From Eubacterium sp. (GTDB lineage: Bacteria > Bacillota > Clostridia > Lachnospirales > Lachnospiraceae), in NCBI GenBank assembly GCA_020844525.1, contig JAJGAH010000007.1, positions 1 through 17,720 on the forward strand: a DNA stretch of 17,720 nucleotides, read 5' to 3'. Both the position numbers and the translations under genes were made by a program. Shown piece after piece: positions 1 through 9,414 of this stretch; within the stretch, counting starts at the first letter, position 1; every line of letters starts with the position of its first letter. Under the pieces are notes generated by a model, which was given only the letters and a program-made list of their open reading frames with translations, did not search any database and was not told the origin of the DNA.

Positions 1-1518
1 AAATTCCATGTCCTGAACCAGCTCAACGGCACCCAGATAACTTCCCTTCCTGTCACGGACTGCCATGTAGGTTACCAGCATCGTTCTTCCATTCTTCTCC
101 ATCCAGACCGGAACCCTGTCCTTGCTTCCATCACGGAAGCTGTCCAGGATGTTGCGGACCATCGGCTCAATCTTGGGCGGATGGCAGGAAAACACCTCCC
201 GGTCAATCGCCATATGGGCACGCTTGAAGACCTTGGGTCCTTCGTTAAAGAAGCGGTTGATATTGTCCGCATCAATAAAGCTGATCTCCATCGGAATCGT
301 ATTCAGCAATGCGGTGAGCTGCGGAACGGTCATATGGCCGCCCGGCATTACCACCTCACCTTCTCCGTACTTTGCAGAAGCTGAAGTATCCATCTGCTCT
401 GCGAGTGACCGCTCTGCGTCCTCCCATTTCGGGAAAGATACCCCGAGTATCTCCGCATAATCCTTGGAATCCTGATAGATGTTATACCACTCTTCCTGGG
501 TAAAATTAACCGCGCAGATCGGGAAGAGAATATTCTTTTCCTTATAGATCATCTCCTCGGCGCGGTCCAATACCTTTGAAAGTCTGTCGTACCAGCTGTC
601 ATCATGGCTTCCCGCCCTGGCAAGGCTGCTGATTTCATCACGGATCTCATCATCCACCGTCCACATGACATCGGAAGGGCCGGAAATGTCGTACTTTGCC
701 TTCAGATGCGGATACAGAAGATCTCCTTTTTTTGCATAATGTACAGAAATCTCACGAAGCCGTGCCAGAAGTAAATCGCTTACATCCTTTCCTGCAATTG
801 CCTCCCGGGCTTCTGCAATTAATGCCTCCACCGCCTGGTTTTCCTGATTAAAAAGCTGCAGCGGATGGCCCGGAACGGATTCGAGTATGCCTGCGATCTC
901 CTTCTTGTTTCCCGGATCTGCTGCCGCATCCGACATCATCTTCGCAACATCAGCGCCCTGTCCTGCAGCAAGAGATTCCTGCACCGCTTTCTCTGCATTG
1001 GCGATTTTCTCTTCGCGGGTGACACCGTGGAACAGCGCTGAGTGGACATCACAGAGCTTCTGTACTTCTCCAAGCGGTGTTCCCTCCTTCAGCAGGTCCT
1101 GTTCGGCTTTCATGATCTCAGAGGCATCCACATCCTTGAAATTCTTTACAAAATCGGCACGTACCGCTTCGAGATCTTCCCCGCTGCCCAGTCTCTTCAG
1201 ATAGCCCTTGAGCAGCTCCGTCCGCTCATCGGTCATGCCTGCGGACGCCGGCTTCTTCTCTTCCTCCCAGGGCATCTTCAGCTGCGGCATCTCGCCCTCG
1301 ATTTCAAATCCATTCGTCATGAGCGCCATCACCACATCCATCATGGAGATGTTTTTCATTTTCGCTCCTTTAGGAATGGTCATCACCCTTCCGACGGAAC
1401 TGAGCATCGCCGGTTTGGTAATTTCGGTAAAGCCAACTCCGGACAGGATGCCGGAGAGCTCCGGATACTCCTTTACCAGCTCATATACCGATTTTGAGAA
1501 ATCTATTTTTTTTGACAT
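1..1518 (-). CDS. DUF1858/DUF438/hemerythrin-like/PAS protein, partial (C-terminus off the left edge)
   Basis: 506 residues are present and the frame is still open at base 1, so the C-terminus is missing. Order of parts: a DUF1858-like start (about 1-75), a DUF438-type helical region (about 90-170), a hemerythrin/HHE-like helical region (about 212-345, with His218, His260, His271 and several Glu as possible di-iron ligands), then a PAS domain (about 390-506) with the SFIDADNINRFFNEG type of motif usual for this family. Such proteins are thought to be cytosolic sensors or handlers of oxygen or nitric oxide through a di-iron site and a PAS pocket; the signal sensed here is not known. The start at 1518 (ATGTCAAAA) follows GGGAGAG on the minus strand. 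The cupin gene lies 200 bp upstream on the same strand. The family assignment is firm, the function is inferred. Confidence 0.88.
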   Translation of the reverse strand, partial: MSKKIDFSKSVYELVKEYPELSGILSGVGFTEITKPAMLSSVGRVMTIPKGAKMKNISMMDVVMALMTNGFEIEGEMPQLKMPWEEEKKPASAGMTDERTELLKGYLKRLGSGEDLEAVRADFVKNFKDVDASEIMKAEQDLLKEGTPLGEVQKLCDVHSALFHGVTREEKIANAEKAVQESLAAGQGADVAKMMSDAAADPGNKKEIAGILESVPGHPLQLFNQENQAVEALIAEAREAIAGKDVSDLLLARLREISVHYAKKGDLLYPHLKAKYDISGPSDVMWTVDDEIRDEISSLARAGSHDDSWYDRLSKVLDRAEEMIYKEKNILFPICAVNFTQEEWYNIYQDSKDYAEILGVSFPKWEDAERSLAEQMDTSASAKYGEGEVVMPGGHMTVPQLTALLNTIPMEISFIDADNINRFFNEGPKVFKRAHMAIDREVFSCHPPKIEPMVRNILDSFRDGSKDRVPVWMEKNGRTMLVTYMAVRDRKGSYLGAVELVQDMEF

Positions 1519-1629
1519 TTTCTACTCTCCCATGTGTATGTGTGCAAGGTGTATGTGTGAAAGAGTTGCCCCTGTCAGATGAACTCTGCAGGGTTTTCTT
1601 CTCTTGCAATCTGCTCAGAAGACGGCATC

Positions 1630-1652
1630 GGCGCGCGGATGAGCCGCGCGCC
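1630..1652. repeat. perfect GC-rich hairpin between cupin and DUF438 genes
   Basis: Nine-base arms GGCGCGCGG (1630-1638) and CCGCGCGCC (1644-1652) enclose a 5-base loop. No T-run follows on either strand, so it is not a standard intrinsic terminator. Because it lies between two same-strand genes it may act as an mRNA stabilising or processing structure, or as a weak attenuator. The rest of 1519-1718 holds two GTGTATGTGTG units (1533-1558) and a short CCTGCTAT duplication; no gene is seen there. Confidence 0.6.
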
Positions 1653-1718
1653 AATGTCATCCTGCTATCCTGCTATCATCACCGGATTTCTGATATACTC
1701 TTCAATTTCAGGTACAGA

Positions 1719-2372
1719 TCAGTCCAGCGTCAGCAGCAGTGCCATCTTGAATTTCTCCGTAGCTTTTACAAAATGCAGTCCGCCCTTGGCGAAATGGAAC
1801 TCCTCCCCCGCCTTGATCGGATGCTCTTTACCCTCGTATCCGATGACGCCCTCGCCATCCAGTGCGAAGACAATAGCTTCTCCCGGTGCGGCATGCTCGG
1901 AAAGCCCTGTTCCCTTATCAAATGCCATCACCACGAATTTCATTTTGTCATTATGGATTACGTCCATGTTGACAATTCTGCCGTCCTGATAAGGAACCAG
2001 ATCCGCCAGTTTAAAGACCTCCCCGGCCTTGATTGCGCTATTCATAACGTCCTCCTTCTGAATGGATATCTCTGTATAAACTGCTCCGCTTTTCGAGCGC
2101 ATCCCCACAGGTGTGTCTGTGTGTGTCAGAATCGCCTCTCCGGAGCCCGCCTCTCTCTGGTATCCATCTCTTCCATAGACCTCCAGATCGCCCTCTGCGA
2201 CGAGAATCAGCTTGTAATACGGATAAATCTCTGCGCTGATATCCGTATCCGCCGCCAGGGAAAAATAGCTGATCTGGTTCTTGCCCTTGTATACCTCTTT
2301 GGATATGGTGCACCCGGGAACGGGAGCATTATCTCGCGCGATCGAAAAAACCTCGCCTGTTTTTTCCTGCAT
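1719..2372 (-). CDS. two-domain cupin protein
   Basis: 217 residues, complete. There are two cupin-like beta-barrel segments, at about 33-105 and 125-217. The second is well preserved: His160 and Glu165 in the first cupin motif, then a GKEHPIKAGEEFHF stretch with His193 and later His200, a set that could bind one metal ion. The first repeat lacks the histidines and probably has a structural role. There is no signal peptide or membrane segment, so it is cytosolic. Small bicupins of this kind occur in anaerobic Clostridia, often near redox or nitrogen-stress genes; the reaction is unknown. The start at 2372 follows GGTGAG with 7-base spacing. It lies 89 bp downstream of eno with no strong terminator between, so co-transcription is possible. 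Family sure, role unknown. Confidence 0.85.
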   Translation of the reverse strand: MQEKTGEVFSIARDNAPVPGCTISKEVYKGKNQISYFSLAADTDISAEIYPYYKLILVAEGDLEVYGRDGYQREAGSGEAILTHTDTPVGMRSKSGAVYTEISIQKEDVMNSAIKAGEVFKLADLVPYQDGRIVNMDVIHNDKMKFVVMAFDKGTGLSEHAAPGEAIVFALDGEGVIGYEGKEHPIKAGEEFHFAKGGLHFVKATEKFKMALLLTLD

Positions 2373-2461
2373 CTCTCATCTCACCTTTCTCCCGTTTCCG
2401 GGGCACTTGGTACATCTTTTTTCTACTGCTTCTGTGGCAAAGTGCTCTTCACACCTGATGC

Positions 2462-3808
<1,347 letters not shown>

Positions 3809-3845
3809 TTATTACATCTAACATTTGTTATATTGTCTTACTTGC

Positions 3846-3874
3846 ATTCTATCATACATGATTTTGTTTTGCAA
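3846..3874 (-). promoter_or_regulatory. sigma-A type promoter of eno
   Basis: On the minus strand, TTGCAA (3869-3874), a 17-base spacer and TAGAAT (3846-3851), with TG one base before the -10 (extended -10). The leader is about 70 bases. Within it TAACATTTGTTA (3819-3830) has 5-base inverted arms just after the expected start point and could be an operator or a chance AT-rich dyad. Confidence 0.75.
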
Positions 3875-3980
3875 AGCCGTAACACATGATACGAATTCTC
3901 TTTTTTAGTCATTTTAATATGAAATTTACCGTACCGCCCGTGACCCCCGGTATTGCGGCTGTTTCTTTATAATCTGCACC

Positions 3981-4016
3981 AAAAAAAATTCAGGCCGGGG
4001 AGTTTATTGCTCCCCT
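3981..4016 (-). terminator. distal terminator of the VWA-protein transcript
   Basis: Read on the minus strand, a GGGGAG/CTCCCC stem (4010-4015 with 3997-4002, 7-base loop) is followed within a few bases by a run of eight T (3981-3988). It is the second of two terminators with closely similar sequence (shared AAAAAATTCAGGCC unit on the plus strand). Confidence 0.8.
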
Positions 4017-4022
4017 GACCAC

Positions 4023-4060
4023 AAAAAATTCAGGCCAGGGAGCTTATGGCCCCCTGGCCC
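4023..4060 (-). terminator. proximal terminator of the VWA-protein transcript
   Basis: On the minus strand, an 8-base perfect stem (4052-4059 with 4033-4040; GGCCAGGG/CCCTGGCC) is followed by a run of six T (4023-4028). It lies about 95 bases after the VWA gene stop. Between the stop and this hairpin, ATGATATTTTCA occurs twice (4091-4102 and 4116-4127) in an AT-rich stretch with no gene. Confidence 0.82.
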
Positions 4061-4152
4061 GAAGTCGCTTTCATCATTTATGAACTTTCAATGATATTTT
4101 CAGCGATATTATCATATGATATTTTCAATGCTGATATCTGTCAGCCATATTA

Positions 4153-5904
4153 TCAAATATTGCGCAGGCAGGTCTGCAGTATACTTCCTACAGTATCCGC
4201 AAACAGATCCAGCTGACGGATTCTGGCAAACTGACGGCCGTAAATCCGCTGCACGGACGGCAGACTCTTCTCATCCCCGGTGAACACACAGAGCACCGTG
4301 ATTCCCTGCATCCTGGTCCGGTGTACCTCTGCCGCTGTATCCTCCACGCCCATCGAACCTGCATAGTCCTTGTAAATACCGGAGGAGGTCCGCACCTTCA
4401 CCGCATCATTCGGCTTGCAGTCAGAGAGAACGATCAGCAGTCTGTATTCTGCGGGATTGTTCTTCATCATGCCGGCAGCAAGGTGGATCGCAAGGCCATC
4501 CCGGTTTGCCCCGGTGGTGAAATACCGGAAAATGTTTCTGTTTTTCTTTGGCTCGTTATAATCGCGGAACATGTTCACAACTGTGTACCCATTCATGGAA
4601 CAGAAGGAATACACCCTGACCGGGATCCCGCATCTGGTCAGGCTCTCCGCAATCATGTAGCCCTGTGCCGCCACAATGGGCTGACGGTGTACCTGCGAGG
4701 TGGATGCGTCCAGAAGGATATCGACCGTCAGATTTCCAGTATTTCCCGGAAGCACCTTTCGGAACACACGATCGTCATTCAGCTCCAGTCCACGCCAGAT
4801 CAGAGAGGCATCGAGTCGTCCCGAATTGGACTTTACCTGCTGGTCATCCATCCGCATCAGCCTGGAATTCCGGATCTGATTGGTCAGCCGCAGGATCGAA
4901 AGATTGTACCGTGTGATATTTTCCTGATAAGCCTTTTCATTCTCCCTTGCCTGGTCAATGGCCTCTTTGCGCATTTTTCCAGCGAAACCTTTTTTCAGCA
5001 TCTCCTCGTCATAAGCGCCGTCCGTAAAATGGAGCCGCACGTCCGTGTGATTTCCGGTACAGTACTCCTTCTCCATTTTCTGGACGACCTTCTGATCGTA
5101 CAGCGGCTTTCCGAAGTAATCCGTGATGTATTCCCGCAGCCCCTCATCGGTCTGTGCCGAATACTTTGCAAAGGAAACACGCAGATGGCTCTGGTCAAGC
5201 ACCTCACTGCCGTATTCTGACAGATGCTCCCCGTATCCGAAGGCCAGCCGGCGAACCGGCCCCAGATCCTGCGCGCGTCCCCGTTTTCGTCTCCGTAAGA
5301 ACAGCAGAAGAAACGGACTTTTTTTCTCCTCCCTTGGGACAGGCTTCGCTGATCCAGGGCGACGATAGGTAAAGAAGGTCTCCAGCGTATCCGCAATCCG
5401 GTCAATCACCTGGTCTGTATCCAGATCGCCGCTGACCTCAATGCTGTTCAGCAGCTTGACATCCACAATATCCGGAAGCCCCTCGTTTTCACCCAGTGCC
5501 CTGCGGAAATGTCCCCGTGTCACGGCAAGCACCCGCTGTCCTGCTGAATCCTCCAGAGAAAAACTGCCCTCCAGAGCCTTTAAATGGCGCTTTGCGTATT
5601 CCCGCCGGAGATAAGGAAAAACCGGCCGCACATCCTTTTCCCGCTGAAACGTGCAGTTCTCCATGGCAAGCCAGAACAGACTTTCGTAGGCTGTCTGATC
5701 CACCTTTTCATGAAAGGTGTTGTAAAAATTCTCCAGTTTTTTCCAGTCATAGTGCTTATGCACTGCACCAACGATACTGTTCCAGTACAGATCAGCGCGG
5801 CCATCGCTGTCAAAGACACGGAATCCGGGTTCTATGTCATAATTCTCTGCACCGTTCCAGATCAGGTTCGCGGCGCGTTTTTTCTCAAATTCCGAGATTT
5901 CCAT
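4153..5904 (-). CDS. VWA-domain protein, NorD/CobT-like, partner of a MoxR-type ATPase
   Basis: 583 residues. A long, mostly helical N-terminal region (1-390, charged, with a basic patch around RRRKRGR) precedes a C-terminal von Willebrand A domain. The metal-ion-dependent adhesion site is intact: DASTS at 399-403, Thr464 in TTGANRDG and Asp495 in LSDCKPND. This arrangement and the SGRLD...L.WRGL segment before the VWA are typical of the NorD/CobT family, which work with a MoxR-type AAA+ ATPase to remodel or load metal into a target enzyme. No signal peptide or membrane segment is seen, so it is probably cytosolic. The ATPase gene lies upstream on the same strand and two terminators follow. 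NorD activates nitric oxide reductase in proteobacteria, but no such reductase is in view, so the client is unknown. Confidence 0.85.
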   Translation of the reverse strand: MEISEFEKKRAANLIWNGAENYDIEPGFRVFDSDGRADLYWNSIVGAVHKHYDWKKLENFYNTFHEKVDQTAYESLFWLAMENCTFQREKDVRPVFPYLRREYAKRHLKALEGSFSLEDSAGQRVLAVTRGHFRRALGENEGLPDIVDVKLLNSIEVSGDLDTDQVIDRIADTLETFFTYRRPGSAKPVPREEKKSPFLLLFLRRRKRGRAQDLGPVRRLAFGYGEHLSEYGSEVLDQSHLRVSFAKYSAQTDEGLREYITDYFGKPLYDQKVVQKMEKEYCTGNHTDVRLHFTDGAYDEEMLKKGFAGKMRKEAIDQARENEKAYQENITRYNLSILRLTNQIRNSRLMRMDDQQVKSNSGRLDASLIWRGLELNDDRVFRKVLPGNTGNLTVDILLDASTSQVHRQPIVAAQGYMIAESLTRCGIPVRVYSFCSMNGYTVVNMFRDYNEPKKNRNIFRYFTTGANRDGLAIHLAAGMMKNNPAEYRLLIVLSDCKPNDAVKVRTSSGIYKDYAGSMGVEDTAAEVHRTRMQGITVLCVFTGDEKSLPSVQRIYGRQFARIRQLDLFADTVGSILQTCLRNI

Positions 5905-5979
5905 CTTGCCTCCGTGTACACATAACGCATATATCGATAATGCATATGAAGCTCTGGCAGGGATTTCATAGCCTTGTCG

Positions 5980-6264
5980 TCATTCGCAAACCGGCTGTAA
6001 CAAATCTTTATCCTTGTCTTTGCTGCTGCGGAACTCCTCAGGCGCTAAAGCGCCTTCGTCAAACAGTCCTCGCCATTTACTTCATTGGCTGCGTCCGGAT
6101 AAATCTTTGAACAGCCGGTAATGCTCTGACAAATAGTCTATGAAATTCCTGCCCGCGCTCATATAGTGGACATCCATACTATGAATAGTGACACCTGCTG
6201 TATGCCCCACATAGTTCTCAATATCTGCGACGATACGAACTTCTGAAGATCCGAACTTAATCAG
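5980..6264 (-). pseudogene. coding-looking remnant frame without a start, interrupted by TGA
   Basis: Directly after the ATPase gene and overlapping its last codons, the minus strand holds a 60-codon open frame (6264-6085) with protein-like composition (for example VRIVADIENYVGHTAG and NFIDYLSEHYRLF), ended by TGA at 6082-6084. The same frame then stays open for 33 more codons to a TGA at 5980-5982. No ATG, GTG or TTG precedes the conserved-looking part; the first ATG is internal (6175-6177). It is in the +1 frame relative to the ATPase end, next to a T5 run, so it could be a frameshifted C-terminal extension, a decayed gene, or a repeat that happens to be open. The palindrome GGCGCTAAAGCGCC (6041-6054) lies in its second half. 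I do not recognise the product. Confidence 0.35.
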
Positions 6265-7186
6265 TAAAAATTTTATCCCTCGTGAGATCTGCCGGAAAAC
6301 GCACCGTAATCATGTCCTTGACCAGCTGCCGCTCATACTCATCGAAGCACTTATTCACGATACCAAGTTCGATGGCATCCACTGCCTTCAGTCCATGACT
6401 GATCAGATTGATGGATGCCATCAATCCACGCAGATCCAGCGCCTTTGTGGATATTTCACCTCCCTCACATTTTCTGCGGATATCGTGGAAAAGCTGAGAA
6501 AACTGCGCCGCGTACTCCTCCCGGATCGTCGGGAATTTGTCCCGGATCAGCTTGTTCAGGTTTTCTTCACTGATGACCGGCATCTGTATGATCAGAAAAC
6601 GGGAGGCCAGGGCTTCATTCAGCTCTCGTGTACCCGCATAGCCATAGTTCATCGTTGCAATAAAACGGGAAGCTTCATTCAGGCTGATGCGGTCATAGCC
6701 CGGCACATCAATGACACGACGGAAATCGAGAACAGCGTGCATCACAGCCAGGGATTCATTTCTGGCCATATTGATTTCATCCAGCACACCGAATCCGCCC
6801 TCCTCGGCCACTCTGAGAATCGGGCCCTTGCGGAGCCGGACCGCCCCGTTTTCAAAGGTGTCCGCTCCGATCAGCGATGCCGCGTCCGTATTAATATAGA
6901 GGGAAATGTCCCACTCCGGCCTGTGAAAGACCGCTGCAAGGTCCTGCGCAAGCACATTTTTACCGGTTGCTTTCGGACCGGCCAGAAGCAGATGTTCTCC
7001 GACCAGCAGGGAGGACAGCGCCTTTTCCCACACATCAGTGCCGTAATAGTGGTACATCGGGTCCGGTACCCTGCGCTCCATATCCGGACTCAGCTTATAA
7101 TATGTCCTGAAGTAACTGACCTCAGAGAGAATACGGTCAGACACCCCTTCTCTTTTCAAAAAATCCATCATCTCTGTTTCTGCCAT
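6257..7186 (-). CDS. MoxR-type AAA+ ATPase (NorQ/CbbQ/GvpN-like)
   Basis: 309 residues. It is an ATP-driven chaperone subunit expected to work with the VWA protein encoded downstream. Visible motifs: Walker A GPKATGKN at 70-77 (Asn in place of the usual Ser/Thr), Walker B with LDE at 135-137, sensor 1 Asn180 in IATMN, a likely arginine finger at Arg196 in LASRF, and a C-terminal helical part with DLRGLMASI at 251-259. No membrane segment. The frame is open further upstream to 7285, but AGGAG at 7194-7198 sits 7 bases before the ATG at 7186, and the extra N-terminal residues do not look like family sequence, so I use 7186. Stop is TAA at 6257-6259. About 350 bp separate it from the VWA gene, longer than usual for such pairs. 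Confidence 0.87.
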   Translation of the reverse strand: MAETEMMDFLKREGVSDRILSEVSYFRTYYKLSPDMERRVPDPMYHYYGTDVWEKALSSLLVGEHLLLAGPKATGKNVLAQDLAAVFHRPEWDISLYINTDAASLIGADTFENGAVRLRKGPILRVAEEGGFGVLDEINMARNESLAVMHAVLDFRRVIDVPGYDRISLNEASRFIATMNYGYAGTRELNEALASRFLIIQMPVISEENLNKLIRDKFPTIREEYAAQFSQLFHDIRRKCEGGEISTKALDLRGLMASINLISHGLKAVDAIELGIVNKCFDEYERQLVKDMITVRFPADLTRDKIFTD

Positions 7187-7356
7187 TTTCATACTCCTTT
7201 TTCCAGAAAACCCACTATTGTCATATACCCCATGCGCCAAACGCGATACCTCATTATCCCCGATACAAATCATATCTCTGCACAAATCACGGGAACAAAC
7301 CAGCTCCTATCCTGACCACAGGCAGACACTCCACAGCTCAAAACTGCTTATGCAGT

Positions 7357-7397
7357 AAAAAGGGAACAGCACGGCAGAAAATCTGTCGACTGTCCCC
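7357..7397 (-). terminator. terminator of the cstA transcript
   Basis: On the minus strand an 8-base stem (7390-7397 with 7362-7369, GGGGACAG/CTGTTCCC, one G-T pair), with a small inner CAGA/TCTG helix, is followed at once by five T (7357-7361). It lies about 125 bases after the cstA stop and before the ATPase start, so it separates the two units. Positions 7398-7522 hold only a weak GGGC/GCCC hairpin. I found no convincing promoter for the ATPase in 7187-7356. Confidence 0.75.
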
Positions 7398-7522
7398 CTC
7401 ATATTCACATATTCTCCTGTACTCTTGATACGAACACAACCTGTTCCGTTCTCACGAAAGGGCCGCACATGCGCCCTCTCAAATGCAGATCACAGGCGTT
7501 CCGCACAGATTTCTGCTCTCTG

Positions 7523-9073
7523 TTATGCCGCAGCGCTCGCTACAGCCTTCTTTTTGCCGGCCATAACAATGACGATCAGATAAACGATGGTAAATGCTGC
7601 ACCAACGCCATATGCTCCCGGCCACGGAAGGTTGAATCCAATCTTGGCGTTCATAATAAACGAGCAGGTGACAAATGCATAGAAGGCACCCGGAATCAGA
7701 GGCATCCACACAAATTTTGACTTTTTCTGAATCATCATCCAGATCGCGATGCCTGCAAGTGCGAACAGGGAAATCATCTGGTTGGACCAAGCAAAGTATC
7801 TCCAGAGAACATTGAATCCGTTGGAATCAAATTTCGCCCATATCAGAATAACCGCTACAAGTGCGAATACCGGAAGCGCAAGACCAATCCTTTTTCCATT
7901 GGTATCCTGTTTCAGATGGAAGGTATCGGAAAGCGTCAGACGAAGTGCACGAAGCGCTGTATCGCCAGAAGTAATCGGAAGTACGATGACACCTATCAGA
8001 GCAATGATACCGCCGACCGGACCAAGTGCGTTCTTGCAGAGGATACCGACGACAGAGGTAGCGCTGATCTTTGTCAGCTCACCGTTCACCATGCCGAAGA
8101 AGGACCATACGCCGTCCACCTGCTGCATTGTAACACCGCCGTTTGCCGCACCGAGGTTGATCATAGCCATGGCACCGGCAGCCCAGCACATTGCGATGAA
8201 GCCCTCCACGATCATCATGTTGTAGAAGGTCATGCGTCCTTCCTTCTCACTCTCGATCGTACGGGAGATCAGGGCAGTCTGTGTGGAATGGAATCCGGAA
8301 AGGATACCGCAGGCAACTGTAACGAAGAAGATCGGGATGAAATGACCAGTGCTGAAGTAAGCGCCATAGTCAAAGCCCGCTCCGGCTGCTGTTGCGGTAT
8401 TCCAGCTTCCCCAAAGCTCTGTCAGCGGATACTGTCTTGCAAAGATCGCAACGAAGATACCTACTGCGGAAAATACCAGGATCATTCCGAAGATCGGATA
8501 TACACGTCCGATGATCTTATCAATCGGAAATACCGTGGCAATCAGATAGTATACGAAGATCACTGCATACACAATCCATGTGGTCGGATCCGTCGGAGCG
8601 CCGCTCCATCCGAATACCTGAGTGGTCGCAATATCACCCGGAGTGTAGATAAATACCGCACCTACCAGAAGCAGAAGGATGCAGATAAAAATGTCATACA
8701 GCCAGAAGACTACCTTGTTTGTGTAGTTCTTTACGAAGTCCGGCATCTGTGTGCCGCCGTCCCTGGTGCAGATCATGCCTGAGAAATAGTCATGCATGGA
8801 TCCGCCGATGACATTTCCGATCGGAATCGCCAGAAAGGCAATCGGGCCAAACAGAATTCCCTGAATCGGGCCGAGAATGGGACCGGTTCCTGCGATGTTC
8901 AGAAGGTTGATCAGGGAATTTCTCCATGTCTTCATGGGGACATAATCGACTCCATCCTGCTTTGCATAGGCAGGCGTCTCACGATCGTCCGGTGCGAAGA
9001 CTGTCTCGCAGAACTTTCCGTAGAGCGCGCCGCCCACGAAAAGGATCGCAAGACCGATGATAAAAGTGACCAT
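7523..9073 (-). CDS. cstA: CstA-family transporter (peptide or pyruvate uptake)
   Basis: 516 residues, an integral membrane protein with many hydrophobic segments from residue 2 onward. The N-terminal half has the family hallmarks: a loop with YVPMKTWRNSLINLLNIAG, then GPILGPIQGILFGP and GNVIGGSMHDYFSGM, and the QTALISRTI region further on. It is shorter than E. coli CstA (about 700 residues) and belongs to the short form common in Firmicutes. Members of this family import peptides or pyruvate, often when carbon is limiting; the substrate here cannot be told from sequence. The start at 9073 follows AAAGGAG with 7-base spacing. It appears to be a single-gene unit with its own promoter element (9159-9164) and terminator (7357-7397). 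Confidence 0.93.
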   Translation of the reverse strand: MVTFIIGLAILFVGGALYGKFCETVFAPDDRETPAYAKQDGVDYVPMKTWRNSLINLLNIAGTGPILGPIQGILFGPIAFLAIPIGNVIGGSMHDYFSGMICTRDGGTQMPDFVKNYTNKVVFWLYDIFICILLLLVGAVFIYTPGDIATTQVFGWSGAPTDPTTWIVYAVIFVYYLIATVFPIDKIIGRVYPIFGMILVFSAVGIFVAIFARQYPLTELWGSWNTATAAGAGFDYGAYFSTGHFIPIFFVTVACGILSGFHSTQTALISRTIESEKEGRMTFYNMMIVEGFIAMCWAAGAMAMINLGAANGGVTMQQVDGVWSFFGMVNGELTKISATSVVGILCKNALGPVGGIIALIGVIVLPITSGDTALRALRLTLSDTFHLKQDTNGKRIGLALPVFALVAVILIWAKFDSNGFNVLWRYFAWSNQMISLFALAGIAIWMMIQKKSKFVWMPLIPGAFYAFVTCSFIMNAKIGFNLPWPGAYGVGAAFTIVYLIVIVMAGKKKAVASAAA

Positions 9074-9158
9074 AGTGCTTCTCCTTTTCCGCCCACGATA
9101 TTCCGGCAGATTGCCGTTTCACTTTACTGTGGTAACGTGGAACATTTAATTAATTTCC

Positions 9159-9164
9159 ATTATA
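9159..9164 (-). promoter_or_regulatory. probable -10 element of cstA
   Basis: TATAAT on the minus strand, 86 bases before the cstA ATG, with no good -35 at 16-18 bases (best ATTATT). A strong -10 with a weak -35 suggests a need for an activator. A GGAA...TTCC dyad (9139-9142 and 9154-9157) covers the expected start point, and a GTACAC...GTGTAC dyad lies upstream at 9257-9279. The leader also has a CGGCA/TGCCG hairpin. The remaining sequence to 9414 is AT-rich with no gene. Confidence 0.5.
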
Positions 9165-9256
9165 CCAAGTTTTTCTAAAAAAATAATCCTTTTTTTATAC
9201 TTTCTTTATTTTTGAGATTTTTAGCTTTCCGACCTCAGATCGCAGTGTTATTTTTG

Positions 9257-9279
9257 GTACACGGCTGGGAAAAGTGTAC
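9257..9279. repeat. GTACAC...GTGTAC dyad upstream of cstA
   Basis: Six-base inverted arms (9257-9262 and 9274-9279) separated by 11 bases, about 95 bases upstream of the cstA -10. It may be an activator site or part of the 3' end of the upstream gene's transcript; there is no T-run suitable for a terminator on the minus strand. Confidence 0.35.
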
Positions 9280-9414
9280 ATTTCCGTATTTTTTTCGGTT
9301 AATTCTTTTATACTTCAAATTTTTACATTGATAAATGCGGTTTACGCAAAACAAATGATGTGGCAGCAAAATTTATGCACGAAAGCCCTGCATTCAAACC
9401 TGTCACCGACAATT

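Noticed and set aside
1533..1558. Two GTGTATGTGTG units as a possible CRISPR-like or tandem array
   Set aside because: Only two short, low-complexity units; no spacer pattern and no cas genes.
4321..5220. 299-codon plus-strand frame
   Set aside because: Antisense shadow of the VWA protein gene, whose minus-strand product has clear family motifs.
7187..7285. N-terminal extension of the ATPase to an upstream ATG
   Set aside because: A well placed AGGAG supports the ATG at 7186, and the extra residues do not resemble the family.
6395..7315. 306-codon plus-strand frame
   Set aside because: Antisense shadow of the AAA+ ATPase gene.
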